A stretch of DNA of 64,000 bases, from assembly GCA_963422445.2 (NCBI GenBank), contig OY729512.2, positions 3,534,001 through 3,598,000 on the forward strand, read 5' to 3'. Under the pieces are notes generated by a model. That model worked only from the letters and a program-made list of their open reading frames with translations. It had not been told where the DNA came from and made no database searches. The first letter of the stretch is position 1; each line of letters starts with the position of its first letter. This document shows, one piece after another, positions 36,863 to 46,855 of this stretch. Source of the stretch: G963422445 sp963422445. Its GTDB lineage: Bacteria > Pseudomonadota > Alphaproteobacteria > Thalassobaculales > Thalassobaculaceae. Both the position numbers and the translations under genes were made by a program.

Positions 36863-38240
36863 TCATTTTCTCTCTGAGCGTATTGCTTGTGGAAGGGACT
36901 TTTGGGGCCTATTGTCCATGAACCGCTCCATCGTCCGTGTTCCGGTGGTGAGGCGGGTATACCCTTGCCGGACGATCTGATGGCGACGCGACGCGTTGGC
37001 CTTGCGGTTGAGATATCCTTCGAGCCTTGCGATCAGCATGACCGCGCGGCCGAGGTACAGGTGCGTGTGTTCAGTCCGGTCCGCCGCAACGCCGTTGTGG
37101 CTTATGGCATCGTCGTGCAGCAGGTTGATTTCGGTTTCGGGCAGCATGGTTGCGGCCGGCCGTTCAGGGGTTTCTCGTCCGAGCAGGATCAGGATCGCGA
37201 GCCGCCAGGCGATGACGATGTTGATGGTTACGGCGCGCTTGACCCGTTCGGCGGTGTATGAGCGATCTTCTCGACATCGCAGCCGGATGTGTCAGAATCC
37301 TGTGATACTCCTCGATGCGCCAGCGCAGCGCATACAGATCGACGACCTTCTGCGCTTGTTTGACGGTGCCGACCGGCAGCGTCGTGATCAGCAACCATTC
37401 GATCCTCTCGCCGCCTTTCGGTACTGCGTCCTCGCGCAGGTGAACCAGGGTCAGCGTCACCGGGTCAGCTCCGAGCTCCGGCGTTTCGGGATCGGCAGGT
37501 CGACCGTCTGCCAGCGCCGGGCGCACTGCGCCGGACGCGTCTCGCGCCCGGCGAAGGCCGTCTGGCCCTGCGCTGCTCGCCGCGCCGAGGCACGATCGAC
37601 CCGTGTGCCGGGGCCGCACGCATCGTGGCGCAGAACAGATCGATGACATCGCTCTCCCGGTCCATCACCGCGATCACCCGGGTGTTGGCCAGATCGGCCA
37701 TCAACCGGTTGATGTCGCGCCAGCCCCGCAGCCAGCGCTGCGTCTTCTTGTCCGCCGTCGGCTTGTCCGTGTCCGCCTGACCGCCCGGCGCCTCGAACGC
37801 GATGCGCGGAAGGCCCAGCGGCACGCCGTCGGCGTTGACCGTAAAGGTCGTATGCCTGTGCAGACCCAGCGTCCCGGCAGACCCTCTGGTCTTCGCGATC
37901 ACGCCGAGACCTTTGCAGGCCCAGGGCGTCGCAACATTCAGGTCGCTGCCGTCCTGGATCGCCAAAACCGTCGACTGTGCCCGCATGCGGCATGGCGTCC
38001 GCGCCCGGTGCGGCGTCGGAATGGCCTCCGGTGTCAGAGCCGGGTCGTCGGGACGGTCGATCATCCGATAAGACCCCTGCACCGCCGCCGCATCGCCGCA
38101 AGCGGCCGTAAAGACTGTCTTCATCGGCGTCGTCGCCTGGATCCGCGCACTGGCCACCAGGCGCCTGGCCAGCGCCGCGTTGCCGACCGGCACCCCACTG
38201 AATTCAGTCTGCGCCCAATGGTCCCTGTCAAGCCCTTGCC
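36863..38240 (-). pseudogene. Tn5/IS4-type DDE transposase, frameshifted
   Basis: From about 38240 the minus strand encodes the Tn5-like DNA-binding start DRDHWAQTEFSGVPVGNAALARRL, then YRMIDRP, IQDGSDLN and VMDRESDVIDLF in one frame. PVTLTLVHLRE, RIEWLLITTLPV and the YALRWRIEEYHRILTH catalytic-Glu region follow in another. The C-terminal LIARLEGYLNRKANASRRHQIVRQGYTRL is in a third (36863-37147). At least three frame breaks make it inactive. It is preceded by a DruA-type DUF4338 domain, apparently part of the same element. I could not define clean terminal repeats or a target duplication. Confidence 0.8.
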
Positions 38241-38252
38241 CGGCGCCAGCCG

Positions 38253-38788
38253 TCAGGCCGGTGGTGGCGGCAGCGACACGGCCGGCCCGGCCACCCCCAG
38301 GCGTCGTCGCCAGTCGCGCACCAGCGAATACATCCAGATCCCCTTCGCCGGCACTTGCGTCCCCGCGGCGGAGCGCCGCCCGCGCCCGGCCGTCATGCCG
38401 ACATGGATCCGGTTCGCCGCCCGCAGGCTGATCCCGCCATGCGCCGGACCGACAAAGGTTTCGACCGGCAGCGGGGCAACGCCATAGCCGGCCGCAGCGT
38501 CGTCGACCAGGCGGCCGAGACACAGGCCGAGCACCGTCGAGGCCAGGGTTCGGCAGGCCAGATCGGGACGGATGAGAAACCGTGCCAGTCCGACAATCCG
38601 GTCGAGATGGGCCTCCCGGCCGGCCGCATCCCGGCCGATCCACCGGTCGCGCAGCTTCAGGACCAGGGCCGAGGCTGCAACCACGCAACCGCCGAGCCAA
38701 CCGTGATCCGAGCCGACTGGATAACGCAGAGGCCGCCCGACATGCAGCCCGCTCCCCAGCGGATGCTCGGCGTCCAGCATCGTACCTA
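38253..38788 (-). pseudogene. DruA-type DUF4338 domain, C-terminal part, separated from its N-terminus by IS630
   Basis: The frame reads LDAEHPLGSGLHVGRPLRYPV, HGWLGGCVVAASALVLKLRDRWIGRD, a LARFLIRP block, VETFV, RAANRIHVGMTAGRGR and KGIWMYSLVRDWRRRLG, the full C-terminal signature of DUF4338 (the DruA family). It stops at 38253, a few bases before the Tn5-like transposase begins in another frame, so the two were probably one fused polypeptide or overlapping genes. Removing the IS630 plus one TA joins this frame exactly to the N-terminal part at 39967. Confidence 0.78.
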
Positions 38789-39966
38789 GTGTCCTGATTT
38801 CAAAGTTCGTACCGTTATGATGTTGCGGCTGCAGCGGTTTCGAGGGTCCTGAGGCAGAAGCGCTTGATGGACGCCAGGATTTCATCGGCTGTCTTGTGCC
38901 AGCGGAAGGGCTTGGGGTCCTCGTTGACGGTGTCGATGTACCCGGTGATCGCCTGCTCCAGCTCGACGGTCGATCGGTGAACCCCGCGCCGGATCTGCTT
39001 CTCTGTCAGATCGGCGAAGAAGCGCTCGACTTGGTTGAGCCACGAGGCAGAGGTCGGGGTGAAGTGAACATGCCAGCGCGGTCGCCGGGCGAACCCGTCG
39101 CGGATCGTCTTCGTCTTGTGGGTCGAGTAGTTGTCCATGACGATGTGGATCTCGAGGTCGGGCGGCACGTTGGCCTCGACGTGATCCAGGAACTTGCGGA
39201 ACTCCACGCTGCGGTGGCGCCGATAGCACTGTCCGATGACCTTGCCTGTGGCGACGTCAAGGGCTGCGAAGAGCGAGGTCGTGCCGTTGCGCTTGTAATC
39301 GTGAGTGCGCCGCTCGACCTGCCCCGGGCGCAGCGGCAGCAGCGGCTGGGTGCGATCGAGGGCCTGAACCTGCGATTTCTCGTCCACGCAGAGGACCATG
39401 GCATGCTGCGGCGGGTCCACGTAGAGCCCCACGATGTCGCGCGTCTTGTCCACGAAGTAGGGGTCTGCCGAGAGCTTGAAGGTCTCGCTCCTGTGCGGCT
39501 GAAGGGAAAAGGCTCGCCAGATGCGATTGACCGTCGACGGCGCATACCCCGTCGCCTGCGCCATCGAGCGCGTGCTCCATTGGGTCGCGTCACGAGGCTT
39601 CTCCTCAAGCGTCTTGCGCACCACCTCGGCCACGGCGTCGTCATCGATGCGCCGGGGACGGCCGGAGCGCGGCTCGTCGTCAAGCCCGTCAAGACGATGC
39701 TCTGCGAAGCGATTGCGCCACTTCCTGGCGGTCTGGCTGGTCACGCCCAGCACGCTCCCAATCTGCACATTGGTAAGCCCTTCGGCCGCCAGCAGCACGA
39801 TGTGCGCCCGATCGGACAGGCCTCGCCAGACTTTGCGCCCGCGCGCCAGCCGCTCAAGCTCGTTGCGCTCGTCCGCGCTCAGCTTGATCTCCACCGAAAG
39901 TCGCATCACCATGCCCCCCGAATCGACACCACCCCCTTAACAATACGAACTTTGCGTACAGGACAC
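38789..39966 (-). mobile_element. IS630-family insertion sequence, 1178 bp, with TA duplication
   Basis: The ends are imperfect inverted repeats starting GTGTCCTG (left, followed by ...CAAAGTTCGTA; right complement ...CAAAGTTCGTA), with TA on both sides (38787-38788 and 39967-39968), the target duplication diagnostic of IS630/Tc1 elements. The element holds one intact transposase gene. It is inserted in the DUF4338 coding region of another element. Confidence 0.9.
38815..39912 (-). CDS. IS630-family transposase, intact
   Basis: A 365-residue transposase with an N-terminal helix-turn-helix pair (VQIGSVLGVTSQTARKWRNRF; RSMAQATGYAPSTVNRIW). The catalytic DDE domain has first Asp in VLCVDEKSQVQALDRTQP, second Asp in HIVMDNYSTHKT and Glu in SWLNQVERFFADLTEK. 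The frame is uninterrupted, unlike most other transposases in the window, so this is probably the youngest large insertion here and possibly still active. Confidence 0.93.
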   Translation of the reverse strand: MVMRLSVEIKLSADERNELERLARGRKVWRGLSDRAHIVLLAAEGLTNVQIGSVLGVTSQTARKWRNRFAEHRLDGLDDEPRSGRPRRIDDDAVAEVVRKTLEEKPRDATQWSTRSMAQATGYAPSTVNRIWRAFSLQPHRSETFKLSADPYFVDKTRDIVGLYVDPPQHAMVLCVDEKSQVQALDRTQPLLPLRPGQVERRTHDYKRNGTTSLFAALDVATGKVIGQCYRRHRSVEFRKFLDHVEANVPPDLEIHIVMDNYSTHKTKTIRDGFARRPRWHVHFTPTSASWLNQVERFFADLTEKQIRRGVHRSTVELEQAITGYIDTVNEDPKPFRWHKTADEILASIKRFCLRTLETAAAATS

Positions 39967-40330
39967 TAGCCGCCGACGCGCCGTGTCGGTCTCGGCCAGC
40001 GTCACGACCGGACCCTCGACAGGGTCGACGCGGTCCGGAACCCCGACCGGCGGCGGAACCGCAGCGGCCAGACCCCGGACAGCACGGTCAACGCCGGCGC
40101 CGGGTCTGGCCGGCGGCAACGCCAGAACGCCCACATGTGCAAGATCGTGAAACGTCGCCAGACAGCCCGCGTCCTGCAGATGGCCGAGGGGATCGCGAAA
40201 TCCGAAAGTCGTGCAGACCTTGCGGACGAACGCCATGCGCCCCGGAGCGGTCCCGGGCGCCGGCAATGCCGCCAATGTGTGTCGTCCCGCCTCCGGGAAC
40301 AGCGTGCGGCGGATCAGATTTGTGTGTCCA
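39967..40330 (-). pseudogene. DruA-type DUF4338 domain, N-terminal part
   Basis: The frame NLIRRTLFPEAG..., MAFVRKVCTTFGFRDPLGHLQDAGCLATFHDLAHVGVLALPP and DRVDPVEGPVVTLAETDTARRRL matches the N-terminal half of DUF4338 proteins, where a small winged-helix-like segment precedes the VDPVxG block. It ends at the IS630. No ATG with a ribosome binding site is evident; a CTG or TTG near 40270-40320 would be needed, so the start may have been lost. Confidence 0.7.
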
Positions 40331-40613
40331 TGGCCCCGTTATAGCGGGTCCAGAATATCAAGTTCAGAGAAAAAAAGCTCAATGGGCCGGGCGTGGGCAT
40401 AAGCTGCAATTTTCATGATTCAGTCGAATTCCCCAATGCGTTATGCGCATCTTCGGGACCGAACGGCGTCTCCAAGTGATTGGTGACATCGCCGAAAATG
40501 GAGCCGGACCGTCTTCCGTCATTCATGATCGGTCGAAACCAGCGCATCGTGCAGAGTTTCCGGTTGCTTTTGGCTATCCATGATACGCCCGCCATGGTGA
40601 ATTCGTGATTGAG

Positions 40614-41040
40614 GAATCAGATATCGAAATCCGCGTTGTGGGCAAACATCGGGAGATGTCCGATGAAATCACGGATAATGTTGCTCCGCTCCGCAAAGCT
40701 TGGCGATGTACGGACATCACGGTCGCGTATACCGTGGACAAGGCTCGCGTTTCTGGGAACCTTCCGTCTCGGATTGAAGGTCTCGTAAAAAACCTCCTGT
40801 TGCTCGAAGGCCGTGTTCGAGCCGTTGGCCTCGGAGAAATACACCTTGATCATCGCCGAGATACGATCCGTTCCTTTGCAACCCGAAATCCGGTCGTTTC
40901 GCTATTCAGTACCACAACCTCGCCGAGCTCCGAGAAATCTGTTCCCAATCCATTGCCCTCCAGGTCGTCATCAGTCCCATTCCGCCGGATGCCTTGATAG
41001 GGACCCTGCAACCGGGGCAGAATTTGTGTGAATATACGGT
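40614..41040 (-). pseudogene. DnaQ-like 3'-5' exonuclease remnant
   Basis: One minus frame reads GTDFSELGEVVVLNSETTGFRVAKERIVS, where VVLDxETTGF is the ExoI motif of DnaQ-type exonucleases, with the catalytic Asp changed to Asn here. After a frame change it continues as MIKVYFSEANGS..., FNPRRKVPRNASLVHGI, FIGHLPMFAHNADFDI, carrying the VHGI and ExoII AHNAxFD motifs. It stops directly after ExoII, so ExoIII and the C-terminus are missing. Frameshifted, truncated and with a lost metal ligand, it cannot be an active exonuclease. Confidence 0.72.
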
Positions 41041-41091
41041 GTCACTATATGTCAGGTCATCAGCAGATAACCCGAAGGCCGGAGCCATGGC

Positions 41092-43164
41092 ATGATGCGC
41101 GTTGCGTTTGATATTGGCGGGACATTCACGGATTTTATACTGCACGACGGCACGGCCGGCACCGCGCATGTCCTCAAGGTTCCGAGCACGCCACAGGATC
41201 CGGCGCAAGCCGTTCTCAACGGTCTTGATATTTTACTTGCGGACTCTGGTGTAACATCATGGAATATAGATGATATTCTACATGCGACGACTGTCGCCAC
41301 GAATGCGGTTCTGGAGCGCAAGGGGGCAGCTGCCGGTTTGATCACGACGCAGGGCTTTCGCGATGTCCTGATCATCGGCCGTCAGAAACGCTACGAGACC
41401 TACGATCTCTATCTCAGAAAACCGGCACCGCTGGTGCAGCGCCGGCATATCGTTGAAGTTGACGAACGGGTGGATTTTGACGGGGCCGTGGTTGCTGGCC
41501 TCAATATCGAATCGGTGGACCGGGCTATTGATGCACTGGTTGCGGCGGGCCGCGAGACCATCGCTGTTGCATTGATGCACGCATATGCCAATGCAACCCA
41601 TGAACTGGCAATTCGTGACAGGATCAAGGCGCGCGCTCCCGATCTCGCGGTGTCCCTGTCGTCCGAGATTTCCCCGAAGTTCCGTGAATACGAGCGGACC
41701 AGCACGGTCGTCGCCAACGCTTACATCAAGCCGGTGGTCGCGCGCTACATGACGCGGCTTGAAGAGGCCCTGGCCGCGCAGGGATTCGGAGCCGAACTCT
41801 TTGTCATGCAATCGAACGGCGGTCTCATCTCGACCGATATCGCGCGGGATTTTCCGATAAGGATCATCGAGTCCGGACCGGCTGCCGGCGTATTGATGGC
41901 TGGCAGTGTCGGTCGCGAGGAAGGCGCCGATCACGTGATCACCTTCGATATGGGCGGAACCACCGCCAAACTCGGCGCCGTGGACGGCGCCGCGCCAGCC
42001 GTTGCGCCGACCTACGAAATCGGTCATGTGAACTATCGCAAAGGCAGCGGATTGCCGATCAATGTTCCCGCCGTCGAGCTTCTTGAAATCGGCGCTGGCG
42101 GTGGGTCCATCGCCCGTGTCGAAATGGGAATGATCGCCGTTGGTCCGCAAAGCGCCGGCGCCGCGCCCGGACCGATCTGCTACGGGCGCGGCGGGACATG
42201 TCCAACCGTAACTGATGCCAATTTGGTGCTTGGTTACATCGCGCCCGACCGGTTCAACGCCGGCACCATGATGCTGGACAGTGCCGCGGCCCGGGCCGGG
42301 ATATCACAAGCGATCGGCAAACCCCTGGATCTTGATGTCGGTTCGGCGGCTTGGGGTATACATCTTGTTGCCACCGCCAACATGGAAAACGCGATGCGCA
42401 TTGTTTCGGTCGAGCGTGGCCGGAATCCGCGCCACCATGCGATGGTCGCTTTCGGCGGCGCCGGGCCGCTGCATGCGGCTAGACTGGCGCGTGCGATTGG
42501 TATCCCGCGGGTCATCGTTCCCTACGGTGCCGGGGTCGGCTCGGCGTTCGGTTTGCTGGAAGCCGAACCGCGCATCGACGTATCGGCAACCCGGGTCGTG
42601 CGGATGGACGGTTCGGCCGGCACGACGATCGCGGACATTTATCAGGGCCTGGAAACCCGGGCCGGCGAAGTCCTGCGCCGTCTTGACGCTGCAGCGCCGC
42701 CGGTTTGGTCGCGGTATGCGACCATGCGGTATGTCGGGCAAGGATTCGAGATCCATGTCGAGCTCCCGTCGGAGCCAATCGACAAGGGGTATGAGAATGC
42801 CGCTGTCACGGCCTTCAATACGGCTTATCTGCGGCTTCGCAAGTTCCTCGATTCCGAGGCCGCAATCGAAGCGGTGGACTGGACGTTGGTGGCATCACTC
42901 CCGGGCAGCAGGGATGGCGGCCTGCGATTCTGGCCGGAAATCGCTGCAAGTCCGGGAGGCCGGGAAACGCGTATGGCATGGTTCCCGGAAACCGGAACCT
43001 ATACCGAGACCCGTGTTCTGACTCGTGGCGATCTCGTCAACGGATCCGCAATATCCGGGCCCGCGATCATTGAAGATCCCGACTGCACAACACTTTTGTT
43101 GTCTGACGATATAGGACGGATCAGTCAGGCCGGTCACCTTGTTATTGATATCGCGACGTCGTGA
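41092..43164 (+). CDS. hyuA: hydantoinase/oxoprolinase subunit A family protein
   Basis: A 690-residue HyuA-family subunit with an N-terminal ASKHA ATP-binding fold (RVAFDIGGTFTDFIL, then HATTVATNAVLERKGA), a central FDMGGTTAKLG phosphate motif, GAGGGSIARVE and the C-terminal GPAIIEDPDCTTLL block. With HyuB it performs ATP-dependent opening of 5-membered cyclic imides (N-methylhydantoin, 5-oxoproline) or acts as an acetone-carboxylase-like enzyme. Its partner follows 75 bases downstream. A second pair in reverse gene order lies at 49123-52828; the two HyuA proteins differ substantially, so they probably act on different substrates. Confidence 0.88.
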   Translation: MMRVAFDIGGTFTDFILHDGTAGTAHVLKVPSTPQDPAQAVLNGLDILLADSGVTSWNIDDILHATTVATNAVLERKGAAAGLITTQGFRDVLIIGRQKRYETYDLYLRKPAPLVQRRHIVEVDERVDFDGAVVAGLNIESVDRAIDALVAAGRETIAVALMHAYANATHELAIRDRIKARAPDLAVSLSSEISPKFREYERTSTVVANAYIKPVVARYMTRLEEALAAQGFGAELFVMQSNGGLISTDIARDFPIRIIESGPAAGVLMAGSVGREEGADHVITFDMGGTTAKLGAVDGAAPAVAPTYEIGHVNYRKGSGLPINVPAVELLEIGAGGGSIARVEMGMIAVGPQSAGAAPGPICYGRGGTCPTVTDANLVLGYIAPDRFNAGTMMLDSAAARAGISQAIGKPLDLDVGSAAWGIHLVATANMENAMRIVSVERGRNPRHHAMVAFGGAGPLHAARLARAIGIPRVIVPYGAGVGSAFGLLEAEPRIDVSATRVVRMDGSAGTTIADIYQGLETRAGEVLRRLDAAAPPVWSRYATMRYVGQGFEIHVELPSEPIDKGYENAAVTAFNTAYLRLRKFLDSEAAIEAVDWTLVASLPGSRDGGLRFWPEIAASPGGRETRMAWFPETGTYTETRVLTRGDLVNGSAISGPAIIEDPDCTTLLLSDDIGRISQAGHLVIDIATS

Positions 43165-43239
43165 TCGGAGAGTTTGTCGCAACGTCTTCACCGCTGCCAC
43201 GGTCCGGCGTACTGTGTGAAGTGAAGGAAGGATCGTACG

Positions 43240-44913
43240 ATGGACAGGATTAGCAAAGTCGATCCGGTCACCCTGACCGTGGTCTGGAACACGATGCTTT
43301 CGATTGCCGAGGAACTCGGCACGACATTGCGTCACACCGCGTTTTCCGAGGGCGTCCGCGAGGGTGATGACTTCTCGACGGCGTTGTTCGACCGCAACGC
43401 TCTCATGGTGGCGCAGGGAAATTTCAGCCCGGGGCATCTCGGCTCGATGCCGACCTGCGTGAAGCGGGCCCTCGACTACATACCTCCAGACAGTCTCAAA
43501 CCCGGCGATTCGATCCTGCTGAATGATTCATATATCGGGTCCGGCCATTTTCCGGATACCTTCCAGATCATGCCGGTGTTCAGCGACGAGCGCATCATTG
43601 GCTATGTCGCATGTTCGGCGCACCAGGTCGACATGGGCGGCGCGGCGCCAGGCTCACAGAAGGTTCACGGCGTGACCGAGGCGTTCCAGGAAGGTCTGCG
43701 CATCCTGCCAGTCCGTTTCGTGCGGGAAGGCCGGATCGATGACGACATCCTGCGCATTGTCCTTGGCAATGTGCGGATGCCCGACAAAGTCAGGGGCGAT
43801 TTGCTGGCTCAACATACGGCGAACCTGACCGCTGCCGGGCGCCTCGAAGCGATGTTCCGGCAATATGGCGCCGATGTCGTCGAGACGGCCTATTCGGAGA
43901 TTCTTGACCGATCCGAAGCGGTGATGCGTGACGCCTTGAAAGCCGTTCCGGCGGGAACCTACAGTTTCGAGGATTATCTCGATGACTACGGCCCGGACAC
44001 CGACCCGATCAAGATGGCCGTTGACATCACATTTGACGGCAAAGGGGCGGTGGATCTGGATTTTTCGCGCTCATCGGAAGCCGTGCCGGCGGCAATCAAT
44101 TCCTACATCAACTACACCCGGGCCTATGCGTTGTTCGCGATAAAGGTGTTCTGCAATGCGACTCAACCGCAGACCGAGGGTGCGATGCGGCCGATCACGA
44201 TCACCGCGCGGGAGGGGTGTTTCTTCAATCCGCGCTTCCCGGCACCATCGGGCGGCCGGGCAATCCTGCAGGTCCGGATCTTCGACACGATCAACGGTGC
44301 TATGGCGAAGGCTCTTCCTGAACGGGCAATGGGGGCGTTCTCGCACTGGTCGAACCCCAATATCGGCGGGACCGATGAGCGCACCGGACGGCCTTTCGTC
44401 ATGTATGACCTGTCGCTTGCCGGGTATGGTGGCCGGCATGGCGACGATGGGCCCGAGGCGCTGACTCCGGTCATGAACTGCACGAATATTCCGGTCGAGG
44501 TCCATGAGACTCATAATCCGGTCCGGATACGCCGGCTGGCATTGCTGCCGGACACCGGCGGCGCGGGGCAATGGCGTGGTGGGTGCGGCATGCTGAAAGA
44601 AATCGAAATTCTGACCGGAGACGCGTTGTTGTCGCATCTCGGCGACCGGCATCGTTTTCAGCCTTACGGGGTCTTCGGCGGCAAGCCGGGCAGCCTCGCC
44701 GAAACTGTTCTGTATCGAGGAAACCGGACAATATCGTTGCATTCGAAAGAGGTCAGGCCATTGCAACGGGGTGATGTCTTGAGTTTCACGCTGTCCGGCG
44801 CTGGCGGCTACGGTCCGCCGGAACAAAGGGAGCGGGACGCGATCCGGGAAGATCTTGCTGACGGCTATGTCAGTGAAGCGGCGGTGCGGCGGGACTATGG
44901 CTTTTCAACCTGA
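43240..44913 (+). CDS. hyuB: hydantoinase/oxoprolinase subunit B family protein
   Basis: A 557-residue HyuB-family subunit, the partner of the preceding HyuA. Landmarks: DPVTLTVVWNTMLSIAEELG at the N-terminus, ILLNDSYIGSGHFPD (metal/substrate loop), QVDMGGAAPGS and the C-terminal TLSGAGGYGPP tail. A GGAAGG site precedes the ATG. No stop or frame problem. About 260 non-coding bases separate it from boxC. Confidence 0.88.
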   Translation: MDRISKVDPVTLTVVWNTMLSIAEELGTTLRHTAFSEGVREGDDFSTALFDRNALMVAQGNFSPGHLGSMPTCVKRALDYIPPDSLKPGDSILLNDSYIGSGHFPDTFQIMPVFSDERIIGYVACSAHQVDMGGAAPGSQKVHGVTEAFQEGLRILPVRFVREGRIDDDILRIVLGNVRMPDKVRGDLLAQHTANLTAAGRLEAMFRQYGADVVETAYSEILDRSEAVMRDALKAVPAGTYSFEDYLDDYGPDTDPIKMAVDITFDGKGAVDLDFSRSSEAVPAAINSYINYTRAYALFAIKVFCNATQPQTEGAMRPITITAREGCFFNPRFPAPSGGRAILQVRIFDTINGAMAKALPERAMGAFSHWSNPNIGGTDERTGRPFVMYDLSLAGYGGRHGDDGPEALTPVMNCTNIPVEVHETHNPVRIRRLALLPDTGGAGQWRGGCGMLKEIEILTGDALLSHLGDRHRFQPYGVFGGKPGSLAETVLYRGNRTISLHSKEVRPLQRGDVLSFTLSGAGGYGPPEQRERDAIREDLADGYVSEAAVRRDYGFST

Positions 44914-45171
44914 CGCTGGCCGGACCGCGCGCGGCGGTGCGAAACCGCGCGATGCAATGCTCGCCACAAGGCGGAGACCGGCGTTTGGCGGCCGCCGCGA
45001 AAGCGCTTGCTCGTGACGGACCAGGATAGTGAAACGAGTTTTGCTGCCTGGGATTACGGTGATCTTCGGACAGACCGCGCTCGCGGATCAGGGCTTTGAA
45101 ACCGTTGCCAATGTCATTAAGTAGGCAGCCGGGCGGGGCGCCGCCGCCTGATCCGAGACAAGGGTCCCTCG

Positions 45172-46820
45172 ATGATTGATTTCCAGACCGACCCGGAACG
45201 CTATTGCCACTGGCGGATCCGGATCGACGAGCCGATCGCCTATCTATCGCTTGACGTTGACGAGAGCGGCGGACTGTTCGACGGTTACGAGTTGAAGCTG
45301 AACTCTTACGATCTCGGGGTCGATATCGAACTGCATGACGCTGTTCAGCGGTTGCGTTTCCAACATCCCGGCGTCCGCGCGGTCGTTCTGGAATCGGCCA
45401 AGGACCGGGTGTTCTGCGCCGGCGCCAACATCCGCATGCTTGCCGGCGCCAGTCATGTTCACAAGGTCAATTTCTGCAAGTTTACGAACGAGACCCGGAA
45501 TGCCATTGAAGACGCCAGTGCGCATTCGGGGCAGGTGTATCTGGCCGCGGTGAATGGCGCCTGTGCCGGCGGGGGTTATGAACTTGCTCTGGCGGCCGAT
45601 CACATCCTTCTGGTTGATGACGGCACATCCTCGGTGTCTTTGCCCGAGGTTTCGTTGCTTGCAGTCTTGCCCGGCACCGGAGGCGTCACCCGGGTCACTG
45701 ACAAGCGCCTGGTGCGGCGAGACCGTGCTGATCTGTTTTGCTCGACCGAAGAAGGTGTACGCGGCGGCCGTGCGGTCGAATGGGGGTTGGTCGACGAAGT
45801 GGTTCCGGCGTCCGGATTTGCAGACGCTGTGCGTTGCCGAGCGCTTGACATCGCTGCGCGGTCCGATCGGCCCGCAAACGCGGCCGGTATCCATCTTGGC
45901 CCTCTGCACCGGACGATCGAGGCTGACCGGATAACCTATTCGACTCTTTTGGTATCACTTGAACCCGCTGCCGGGCGTGCCGCGATCACGATTATCGGGC
46001 CGGATGAAATGGCCCCGGGAGCGGTTTCCGAAGTCTGTACGGCGGGAGACCAGTATTGGCCGTTGCGCATGGCGCGCGAACTCGATGACGCGCTGCTCCA
46101 TATGCGCTTCAACGAACCCGAGATCGGTATCATCTGCATTGGCTCGGTCGGTGATCCGGGACGGGTACTCGCGCATGACGGATTTCTTGCCGCCAATGCA
46201 GGGCATTGGCTGGTTCGCGAGATGATGCTCTATTGGACCCGGGTCCTGAGCCGGGTTGATCTGACCTCCCGCTCGCTGGTTGCCTTGATCGATCCGGGCA
46301 GTTGTTTTGCGGGATTTCTCGCCGAACTGGTGTTTGCTGCGGACCGAAGCTATATGTTTGATGGCCGCATCGAGGGCGATAACCGGCCTGAAGCCCGGCT
46401 GGTGCTCAGTTCGGCGAATTTCGGCCAGCATCCGATGCTGAACGGGCTGTCGCGGGTCGCTACGCGGTTTCTTGGCGACCCGGAGCGATTGAGGGCATGT
46501 CCGCCGCTTCGGGCCGTTTGCTTGACGCTGCCGAAGCCGAGACAATGGGGCTGGTCACCGGAGCCTTCGATGAAATCGATTGGGACGAAGAGGTGCGATT
46601 TGTGCTTGAGGAACGGGCAGGGTTTTCTCCGGACGCCCTGACTGCGCTTGAGGCCAACACCCGATTTGCCGGCCCCGAGACGATGCAGACCAAGATTTTC
46701 GGCCGGTTGTCGGCCTGGCAAAACTGGATTTTCCAGCGACCCAATGCCGTTGGCGAAAGGGGCGCACTGGGGCGGTATGGAACCGGGGAACCGGCCAGTT
46801 TTGACCGTCGGAGGGTATGA
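45172..46820 (+). pseudogene. boxC: benzoyl-CoA-dihydrodiol lyase (BoxC), frameshifted in the last fifth
   Basis: The first ~440 residues are a clear BoxC, the crotonase-fold enzyme that opens 2,3-epoxybenzoyl-CoA to 3,4-dehydroadipyl-CoA semialdehyde and formate. FCAGANIRMLAG and NGACAGGGYELALAADHI mark the oxyanion-hole region. Around 46480-46497 the frame shifts. The expected C-terminus (LLDAAEAETMGLVT, FSPDALTALEANTRFAGPETMQTKIFGRL, WQNWIFQRPNAVGERGAL) continues in the -1 frame to 46820. As written the product ends at 46641 with ~50 foreign residues. An ATG at 46497 begins the second frame, so two polypeptides could be made. It may be a sequencing error or a real lesion. Formate released here would feed the formate dehydrogenase in the same window. 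Confidence 0.85.
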
Positions 46821-46855
46821 GATCCGATGCAGCAACAGCGGGCGAGGAACCGGAC

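Noticed and set aside
36870..40370. Terminal inverted repeats of the DUF4338-IS4 element starting CTGA at both sides
   Set aside because: CTGA occurs at comparable distances on both sides, as in IS50 ends, but the rest of the match is weak and the flanks show no direct repeat.
46480..46500. Programmed frameshift in boxC
   Set aside because: No slippery heptamer or stimulatory structure is evident; a lesion or sequencing error is simpler, though split translation is kept as a question.
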